Shown here: positions 1-6,035 of the stretch, in pieces
Position numbering within the stretch: the stretch's first letter is position 1
Layout: each line of letters opens with the position of its first letter
Assembly (NCBI GenBank): GCA_003990745.1
Contig: RBNI01007122.1
Location: 1-10,622, forward strand
Origin: Jimgerdemannia flammicorona
Taxonomy: Eukaryota > Mucoromycota > Endogonomycetes > Endogonales > Endogonaceae
Direction of reading: 5' to 3'
DNA: 10,622 bases
Program-made: the position numbers and the translations under genes
Notes under the pieces: generated by a model
Told to the model about the DNA's origin: nothing
The model's input: the letters and a program-made list of their open reading frames with translations, nothing else
Databases searched by the model: none

Positions 1-585
1 TTTATAGTCATGGCTGTCGGGACTGTAAGTGGTGTATGAGGTAGATGGAGGAGTTGTTCAGACACCGGAATATATTCTGGGGGCCTGCCCAGGTGTGGAA
101 GGGTTTTGGCAGAGTTTGGAAGGTTACTGGGGCTCAAAAAGGCGAAGGACAGAGGATCTGGCCAGTCTGGTGGTCAAGTGCCAGCTAGTAGGGGAAATTA
201 GTGATATATGGGGGGGCCTAGGTCGAGTTCTGGGGGTCTGGGTCTTGATGGCAGTGTATTGGCGGTGGATTTTTGAACAGAACCCATAGATGGGGATTAG
301 AGAGATGGTAAAGTGGTGGAGGTGGCTTCTCCAGGAGGTGGTTCAGGGGTGGTAGTATCAGGGGAAGCAACTTTGACCAGAAGCCTTAAAGAAGATACAG
401 GACATTGTACAGAGGAGTCAAGGGTACCTGGTTTTAGATGAGTGTGGAGTAAGATGGAAGGAAAGAGTTGGCTGAAGGGCTCTACTTATGTATATTATAT
501 GATGTTTGTAGTAGTTGATGATTAGTTGTTATTGTTTTAGATAGTTCATAATAAAGGAGTCCAAGTGACTAAAAAAAAAAAAAAA
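1..585 (+). mobile_element. 5'-truncated LINE (non-LTR) fragment, copy 1, with poly(A) tail
   Basis: This is the 3' end of a non-LTR retrotransposon. It holds a decayed C-terminal coding piece (to 355), a 3' untranslated stretch, an AATAAAG-like sequence at about 550 and a 15-A tract at 571-585. The stretch ending GTATATTATAT, then ATAATAAAGGAGTCCAAG, recurs in the next fragment (about 1140-1195), which shows that both belong to one family. The coding part matches copy 2 along its length. The left edge is cut by the window. The family call rests on the poly(A) end and the zinc-knuckle-like C terminus, because no reverse transcriptase core is present here. Confidence 0.6.
12..355 (+). pseudogene. 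LINE ORF2-like C terminus, frameshifted and with a premature stop
   Basis: The protein remnant starts in frame 3 (GCRDCKWCMR, about 15-44) and continues in frame 2 (VVQTPEYILGACPG and onward), so there is a frameshift near 45-55. The pattern C-x2-C ... T-P-E-Y-x4-C parallels C-x2-C ... T-P-E-H-x4-C in copy 2. It resembles the CCHC knuckle at the C terminus of LINE ORF2 proteins; here the His is replaced by Tyr. A Trp-rich tail follows. A TAG at 287-289 interrupts the frame, but homology to copy 2 (FEQNP, stop, MGIREMVKWWRWLLQEVVQGW) runs on to the TAG at 353-355. The family is inferred from these features, not from a full domain. Confidence 0.5.
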
Positions 586-1196
586 TGTTATGTTGAATTT
601 CTGTGCTAGGCATCTGGTAGTTGGTAGCCAATTGGATTGTGAGGAGTGTTATAATGTGGGGCAGGCTAGGGGAGTTGTGCAGACACCAGAACATTGGCTG
701 AGAGAGTGTGAGGTGTTGGGGGACTTTTGGATAGCTATAGGGGACTGGCTGGATGTAGGAAGGAGGCTGGATGGTAAGAGGGGTCATTGGGAGGACTTGA
801 GATCTAGACTGGTAGGAGGTATAGGCAATGGGTGGCTCATGGTAGGGTGGGTTATAGCAGTGTGGGTAGGTTTGGCTGGGCATCAGCTCTTTGTTTTTGA
901 AGAGGGGCAACAAATAGGGATGCAGGAGAAGTTGTTGAGATGGAAGGCTTTGGTGGAAGATCTACTGACTGGGTGGTGGATTGGTTGGGGTCTCTAGGGT
1001 GGGCAATGGCATCATCTGGTGGAGGAGATCTGTAAACAGAGTGGTGGACAGGTAGCAATGGTGGTTGACAAAGTGGTCTTCTGTCGAGAAGGGATAGGGG
1101 GAGGGAAGCCCCCTAGGGAGATCAGATAGGGGTTGGGCACTGTATATTATATAGAGGATAGACAGGAGCATTAATAAAGGATGGAGTCCAAGGTGG
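586..1196 (+). mobile_element. 5'-truncated LINE fragment, copy 2
   Basis: This second 3' fragment of the same family lies directly behind the poly(A) of copy 1 and in the same orientation. It has a C-terminal ORF (590-997) followed by about 200 bp of 3' untranslated sequence ending in ATTAATAAAGGATGGAGTCCAAG, the counterpart of the sequence just before the poly(A) in copy 1. No A tract survives at its own 3' end, so the right border (about 1196) is set by where similarity to copy 1 stops. Confidence 0.55.
590..997 (+). pseudogene. LINE ORF2-like C-terminal fragment (135 codons, uninterrupted)
   Basis: The frame is open for 135 codons to the TAG at about 995-997. Near residues 17-42 is C-E-E-C, then T-P-E-H-W-L-R-E-C, a C-x2-C...H-x4-C arrangement like the zinc knuckle that ends many LINE ORF2 proteins. 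A Trp- and Gly-rich stretch and a charged tail (FEEGQQIGMQEKLLRWKALVED) follow. The reverse transcriptase and endonuclease domains are absent, so it is a dead 5'-truncated copy. The ATG at 590 is probably fortuitous because the homology starts before it. The reading frame is real, since copy 1 shares it despite sequence divergence, but the exact family is uncertain. Confidence 0.5.
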
Positions 1197-1408
1197 ATGT
1201 AGCACACTGGATAGGCCTGTACTGGTGTAGCAATGAGGGGGAGGTGGTGTGGGGCCCTGTGATGTAGCAATGAGACTGACTGCTTCTAGGGGGGTCTCCA
1301 CTTGCTAATTTTGACATTGGCGATAGAGTGGAGTGTCAGTGGGGACTTGGCCAGAACCTTTGGCTGAGGAGCTAACAGACAGAGGAGATTGGTGAGGAGT
1401 GGGACTGG
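1197..1408 (+). other. Unassigned interval between LINE remnant and hAT end
   Basis: About 210 bp of G-rich sequence with no convincing ORF or RNA gene. GTAGCAATGAG occurs twice (about 1228 and 1265), a short direct repeat of unknown meaning. It may be LINE 3' flank or an older remnant. Confidence 0.4.
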
Positions 1409-1430
1409 TAGTGCTCTGAACGAGTCAATT
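1409..1430 (+). repeat. hAT-type left terminal inverted repeat
   Basis: TAGTGCTCTGAACGAGTCAA begins here. The first bases fit the hAT terminal pattern YARNG. The same sequence, with a few changes, opens and (in reverse complement) closes the MITE at 5097-5711. Its first 12 bases match the reverse complement of 8518-8529 in 11 positions. The preceding 8 bp are gggactgg, the expected place for a target duplication. Confidence 0.7.
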
Positions 1431-1850
1431 CAAATCAAATCTGGATTTGATTCATCACATGATGGTTTGATCTGAATCTCAAATCTGAAGCCATCTGAAT
1501 CAACTTGGATTTAATCCAAATCGTCCCATCCGAATCACCCCATCTGAATCACCCATCCAAACTACCCCAATCTGAATCACTCAATTCGAATCACTCAATC
1601 TGAATTACTCCATCCAAATCACCCCATCTGAATCACCCATCCAAATTACCCATCCAAACCACCCCAATCTGAATCACTCAATTTGAATCACTCAATCCGA
1701 ATCACTCAATCTGAATCACTCAATCCAAATCCTTCAATTCAAATCCTTCAATTCAAATCCTCCAATTTGAATTCTCCAATTTGAATCCTTCAATCTGAAT
1801 TCTCATCTGAATCTTTCAACTAAATCCTCCAATCCAAATCCTCCACATGA
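1431..1850 (+). repeat. Degenerate subterminal repeat array (GATTCGAATC family)
   Basis: About 420 bp made of 10-14-bp units such as AATCACTCAATCTG, AATCACCCATCC and AATCCTTCAATTC. Most variants differ as tcCGaatc, tcTGaatc or tcCAaatc, which is the set expected from CpG deamination of one ancestral motif resembling GATTCGAATC. Arrays inside hAT ends usually serve as transposase binding sites; that role here is inferred. TTCATCACATGATG (1451-1464) also recurs near the ends at 8529 and 10570. Confidence 0.7.
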
Positions 1851-1861
1851 CTCATATGCTG

Positions 1862-1938
1862 GATGCATCCACAACACAATACATATACACATATACACAC
1901 ACATGCATATACATACACACACAAATATGCAAACACAC
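1862..1938 (+). repeat. CA-rich microsatellite
   Basis: An interrupted (CA/TA)n run, cacacacatgcatatacatacacacaca-like, sits directly before the likely start of the transposase gene. It may be 5' untranslated sequence. It creates histidine/threonine-rich frames on both strands that are not genes. Confidence 0.75.
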
Positions 1939-2090
1939 ATGTTGACAGATCAGTCTTCAACAGTTCACAGTACTGACAATGCTTCAAGTCAAACATCCCT
2001 GATAGTTCCATACCTTCCACACAATCCTCACTCTGAAATCTGGCAACATTGTGCTAAGATAGAAGATAATGTTGTTTGTAATTATTGCAG

Positions 2091-2220
2091 GTAAAAAATT
2101 AAGATACACCTATTGACACTTTGTTTGTTTTGACACACACATGATATTGTTTTGACACATACATGATATTGTTTCATCCACCCCCATGAACTGCATCAGC
2201 CAGAAGTTCAAAATACTTAG
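2091..2220 (+). other. Intron 1 of the transposase, splitting the BED zinc finger
   Basis: GTAAAA...CTTAG, 130 nt. Joining phase 2 (AG) to the next G restores an Arg codon and continues as G-M-T-S-N-M-N-stop-Y-I-K-D-K-H. This reads as the second half of a BED finger, with one Arg codon turned into TGA and the first His turned into Tyr. Two further introns are equally clean: 2322-2398 (GTACAT...TTCAG) and 3873-3956 (GTATGT...AACAG). The latter is 84 nt with no stop in frame, so a plain ORF search reads through it. Confidence 0.6.
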
Positions 2221-3439
2221 GGGTATGACTTCAAACATGAATTGATACATAAAAGACAAGCACTCTGACAAAATCAAAAAGAACATGGAGACAAATAAAA
2301 TTGACATCCAAGCTATAGTGGGTACATTTATCTGATTGCCTGACTATTTCTGTACCAATAACACCATTTAATCAAAAATATTTAGCCATACTCTTCAGCA
2401 GAATTTCAAAATCGGCTCATTTGCTGGATTGTGTACACAGACCAGCTATTCACAACCATCGAGAGTGATCAATTGCATAGCATCTTTGGCCTCCTCAAGC
2501 ATGATTTATATTTGCCAAGTGCTGATACTATTTACAAAGATGTCCTGGAGGTCTATAGGAAGGAGCATGACAATCTCCACCAGATACTTCAGGTAAAATA
2601 AGGGCAGCACCATGACCTTTGCAAGCTGATTATATAAAAGAGCTCACCAATTTAACCTCACATTCAATAAGCAGAATTTGGCAGGCAAAATCTCGTTTAT
2701 GATTGATACATGGACATCCCCCAATGCAATTTTGTTTCTGGGTATTACTGGTCATTGGATTGACCTTGATTGGCAGCTTAAATCTCTCACCCTTGACTTC
2801 ATCAAACTTGCTGGCCCTCATTCTGGAGACAACATTGTAGATGCTTTTATTAGTTATATCTGGGAGCTTGGGATCACCACTAAGGTAAAAAAGGGGGGCT
2901 TGCCATTAGGTCAGTATTTTGAGAGAGGTCCTAAACCAAACCAGATTTTATTGGTTACTTATTTTCACATAAATTTGTCAACCAAATATTTCAAGTACAG
3001 ATTTTGGCCATTACGATGGACAATACCACAAACAACTCAACATTTTTCCAAGTTTTAGTGGCCAGCCTCAAACAGGAAAACATGGCCTTTAGTGCAGAAA
3101 GCTGCTATGTGTGATACCAGGCCCACATACTGAACCTCACTATTCAGGACTATCTTACATATATAGACAAAACATCCAAGAGAGGAGGGGCCCTGAGTAT
3201 AATTTCCAAGCTGCACAAACTGGTTGTGTCAGTCCGATCATCCCCACAATGACAAGACAAATTTGCTGTGCAGTGTAGGGCAATCAGCTTAGCCCTGAAA
3301 GAGCTTATATTGGATATCTGTATGTATTAGAACTCAACATTTGCAATGATCCAGCGCATGCTGGAGTTTGCTGTAGTATGCATTCTTTTTTTCTTCGGTT
3401 GGCTGAAGTAACTATTTCAGATGATGGAAGATTTATTTT

Positions 3440-3457
3440 AAAAAAAAAAAAAAAAAA
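3440..3457 (+). repeat. 18-bp A tract inside the transposase pseudogene
   Basis: A pure run of 18 A lies between two coding pieces of the hAT transposase (RMLEFA before, PIDSMMTANKEIWAE after). It probably grew by slippage or by a small insertion after the gene died. It obscures the exon boundary here. Confidence 0.8.
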
Positions 3458-4506
3458 GCCAATAGATTCAATGATGACTGCCAATAAGGAAATATGGGCC
3501 GAGGCTCTAGGTGAAAGTGAGTGGGACGTACTTAGGAATGTTGTCAGAGTTTTGAAAGTAAGTGGTGGTTACTCTGGCTCCATACTTGTTTTGTCTGCCT
3601 CTGTATAATGCAACACCTCACCACATATAACTGCCAGTGTTTCAACAATTGTACGAAGGATATAGTCAAATAAATAACCCCAACAATAAGCTCTGTGATA
3701 CCAGTATACAACCTTCTGATTGACCAGCTAGAGGACAAGCTCAAGGATAGGCTAGAGGGTTGCAGTGATTTACAGTTAAGCTCAGATCAGAGAGATGCCA
3801 TGGAGGTTGCTCTAAGCAAGCTTAGAAAATACTACTCCCAAACAGATACTGCCGTATACTCAATCAGTACAGGTATGTCGATGTCGGCATGTGGCCATTG
3901 CTCCTTCCAAAACAGAGGAAACCCTACAAAAACTCACTCTCCTTTTCTTCGAACAGTACTGGACCGATGCTTAAAGCTACAATACCATAAAGATCAGGGC
4001 TGGGAGCAGCACTTCATTAAGAGAACCAAGCAGGCCGTAATTGAAGTATACTGGAAAAACTACGTACTGCCACAAGGTTCTGGCCAAAGTCTGGATGAAT
4101 ATGCTGAGGGATCCCTCCTGTCCCACATTTACTTTGGCAGAAAGAGGAAGAGGGAGCCATCAGTAGAAGAGCTACAATCAATAGATGAACTTACCATTTA
4201 CCTCACCAGTGACTGCATGGTCCTGCTGGAGGGCACAGAGGTGCTCAACTAGTGGAAGGTGGGTTGTCAGGCAGGCGTTAGGCCAATTTAACCCACTAAT
4301 CTAACCACCACTCTACCCACTAAGGCATGCAGCTGTATCAAATGGACTTCCCCAGCCTGTGTAGTATGGCTCAGGACTACCTGGCAATTTCTGCCTCCAG
4401 CGCTCCCGTCGAGCGGGTGTTCTCAGATAGGGTAGACCTCATTGCCCCAAAGAGGTGTGCGCTGAATACTGAGACAATCTGAGCATGTATGTGTCTGAAG
4501 TCTTAG

Positions 4507-4660
4507 TGAGGCTCAGACAACTAAAATTCAGCAGGTCTGTGGATAAGTTGGTTGGCCTTATGGAATAATTAATATCTTTCAAAATAATAAAAAAGGAAAA
4601 AAAAACCTGAGGACTTGGCCCAGAGTTTGCAGCCAAAGTGGGGTGGGGTTGGCAGCAGCG
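4507..4660 (+). other. Unassigned A-rich interval downstream of the transposase
   Basis: An AT-rich stretch (about 4560-4610, with runs of A) followed by G-rich sequence leading into the minisatellite. It may hold the 3' untranslated region of the transposase. No hAT-type right terminal repeat is visible here, so the element does not end just after the gene. Confidence 0.4.
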
Positions 4661-5096
4661 GCAGAGGGAGCATGCAATATTTGCAGCTCTCAGCCAGCAG
4701 CAAGGAGCAGCCCCAAGCTGCCAGTACTTAGATCAGTGGGTGGGTCAGTGGGCGGATCGGTGGGTCAGTGGGTGGGTCAGCAGAGAGAGCACGCAAAATT
4801 TGCAGCCCTCCACTGGCAGCAAGGGGAGGCCCCAAGCTGCAAGTGTCTGGGTTGGGGGGGTAGGTGGAGAGAGCAAGCAAAATTTGTAGCCCTCCACCAG
4901 CAGCAAGGGGCAGCCCCAAGCTGTCAGCATCTGGGTCAGTGGGTGGGGTTGGTTGGTGGGCGCAGGGTCGGCAGAGAGAGCATGCAAAAATTTGTGGCCC
5001 TCCACCAGCAGCAAGGGGCAGCCCCAAGCTGCAAGTGTCTGGGATGGGCGGGGTAGGCGGAGGGAGTATGCAAAATTTGTGGCCCTCCGCCAGCAG
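4661..5096 (+). repeat. Minisatellite, five units of about 86-119 bp
   Basis: Units begin with GCAGAGAGAGCATGCAAAAT or a variant at 4661, 4780, 4866, 4971 and 5057. Each contains the core CCAGCAGCAAGGGGCAGCCC followed by AAGCTGC. Unit lengths are 119, 86, 105 and 86 bp, varying through the number of GGTGGGTCAGT-like pieces. The fifth unit is cut by the MITE at 5097 and its core resumes at 5712. The long ORFs here on both strands come from the repeat and share no codon structure. Confidence 0.85.
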
Positions 5097-5711
5097 TAGT
5101 GTTCCTAACAAGTCAATTTAATCCAGATTAAATTCAGATTGATTCAGATTGAATCCCATCCGGATCAACTCAGATGGGATTTGAATCCCATCTAGATGGA
5201 TTCGAATCGGATTCGAATCGGATTCGAATCAACCATTGTTTTGATTTCCAAATTAGACAATTAAATGTTTACATCAATAACTTGATGAATAATCATCCAA
5301 ATTTGATAATCTTGGTGTCATTTGAAAGCCCTTAATAAGGCCTATCTAATGATACCAAGAAAATTGAAATCGGATCATGCGTTGCTGAGTTATGAAGGAA
5401 AACGTCTGAATCGCCGATTTTGGAAATTCTTTGATTTGCCAATTTTGGAAATTTCGTCAAATGGAACGTTTTCCTTAATATATCGGCAACACGTAATCCG
5501 ATTTTAATGTTCTTGGTATCATTAGAAAGGCCTTATTAAGGGCTTTCAAATGACACCAAGATCATCAAATTTGGATGATTGTTCATCAAGTTATTGATGT
5601 AAACATTTAATTGTCAAATTTGGAAATCAAAACAATGGTTGATTCGAATTCGATTCGAATCCGATTCGAATCCATCCGAATCCCATCCAGATTGACTCGT
5701 TTGGAGCACTA
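5097..5711. mobile_element. Foldback hAT MITE (non-autonomous) with target duplication
   Basis: A 615-bp element almost wholly made of two inverted arms. The left end is TAGTGTTCCTAACAAGTCAA; the right end reads TAGTGCTCCAAACGAGTCAA in reverse complement. The arms pair from the ends to about 5405 and 5468: the stretch with CCATTGTTTTGATTTCCAAATT and the TTTACATCAATAACTTGATG piece recur inverted near 5580-5640, and ACCAAGAA (5353) faces TTCTTGGT (5510). Flanks are gccagcag (5089-5096) and gccagcgg (5712-5719), a 7-of-8 match to an 8-bp duplication as hAT elements make. The termini resemble 1409-1430, so the hAT family in this window could have mobilised it. CpG sites are well kept, so it is younger than its surroundings. 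It encodes no protein. Confidence 0.88.
5198..5230 (+). repeat. Three perfect 11-bp GGATTCGAATC units
   Basis: Perfect tandem copies at 5198-5208, 5209-5219 and 5220-5230, with an inverted counterpart near 5641-5672. Each contains the perfect palindrome GATTCGAATC with a central CpG. It is the undecayed form of the motif seen in degraded form at 1431-1850, so a likely transposase binding site (inference). Confidence 0.75.
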
Positions 5712-5760
5712 GCCAGCGGCATAGGGGCAGCCCCAAGCCGCCAAGGAGTCCGGGGTGGAG
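5712..5760 (+). repeat. Right part of the interrupted minisatellite unit
   Basis: GCCAGCGGCATAGGGGCAGC and the bases after it (CCCAAGCCGCCAAGGAGTCCGGGG) continue the repeat core broken off at 5096. The match shows that the MITE landed inside an existing unit. Confidence 0.7.
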
Positions 5761-5820
5761 GGTGCTTCTGGTGGTCGGAGGGTGCTTCTGGTGGTCAGAG
5801 GGCATTTCCGGCAGTCGAAG
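5761..5820 (+). repeat. Three 20-bp tandem units
   Basis: GGTGCTTCTGGTGGTCGGAG (5761), a near-identical second copy (5781) and a more diverged third (5801, GGCATTTCCGGCAGTCGAAG). The differences in unit 3 are mostly transitions. Confidence 0.8.
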
Positions 5821-5972
5821 TCACTGGTTTGGGTCCCACGGGCACCCTGGCCCTGCACCGCAGCACCGTACCAGCAGCACTATAGAGCAGGGCCAAGGGG
5901 CTGGTAGGGCCCTGCATAATGGCTAAGCTAGTGCTACATAAAAGGTGCCTGGCCCAACCCCCCCATATAAGA
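5821..5972 (+). other. Unassigned interval
   Basis: About 150 bp with inverted or self-similar scraps (for example AGGGCC / GGCCCT) but no supported gene. It is the most GC-rich part of the window and keeps several CpG sites, unlike its neighbours. Confidence 0.3.
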
Positions 5973-6035
5973 CTGCCCAACCTGCACAAAATGGCTGCCT
6001 AACCCTCATGAAAGATTGCCTAACCCTCACAAAAA
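5973..6035 (+). repeat. Short tandem repeat, about 21-bp units
   Basis: Three units, CTGCCCAACCTGCACAAAAT, CTGCCTAACCCTCATGAAAG and TTGCCTAACCCTCACAAAAA. The last overlaps the predicted stop codon of the minus-strand gene. TAACCC occurs here only as part of this unit and is not telomeric. Confidence 0.65.

Larger units (their letters stand above)
1939..4506 (+). pseudogene. hAT (Ac-like) transposase, multi-exon, decayed
   Basis: This was a cut-and-paste DNA transposase of the hAT superfamily. Supported exons are 1939-2090, 2221-2321, 2399-2592, 2675-2884 and 3001-about 3372, then pieces in about 3458-3557 and 3640-3872, then 3957-4258 and 4333-4506; most introns are 74-130 nt, GT-AG and in phase. 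Domains in order: a BED zinc finger (W near 2040, C-x2-C at about 2077-2088, then a degraded His region after the first intron), the catalytic-core start DTWTSPN (Asp at 2705), the second acidic motif TMDN (Asp at 3019), a QAHILNL motif (about 3120), and the C-terminal dimerisation motif SASSAPVERVFS (about 4393). In-frame stops lie at 2243, 3112, 3250, 3328, 4250, 4480 and 4504. Each can be explained by a C-to-T or G-to-A change (Arg or Trp codon to stop). There is a frameshift near 3675 and an 18-A tract at 3440. ATG 1939 is preferred over 1903, which reads through the microsatellite. Confidence 0.85.

Noticed and set aside
569..1270. Minus-strand Pro/His/Tyr-rich ORFs opposite the LINE remnants
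   Set aside because: They are complements of the Gly/Trp-rich plus-strand coding sequence and do not correspond between the two LINE copies.
4638..5121. Several overlapping ORFs on both strands in the minisatellite
   Set aside because: All arise from translating the same tandem unit; frames switch freely and no unit-independent protein is visible.
5322..5507. 61-codon plus-strand ORF in the MITE centre
   Set aside because: It lies across the foldback axis, its halves mirror each other, and it lacks any protein feature.
1409..5711. hAT transposase element ending at 5711
   Set aside because: The termini match well, but 5711 pairs with 5097 through its inverted arms and the gccagcag/gccagcgg duplication, so it is the right end of the MITE.
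5995..6035. TAACCC motifs as telomere-like repeats
   Set aside because: They occur only twice, inside a 21-bp unit with other sequence; there is no run of the hexamer.
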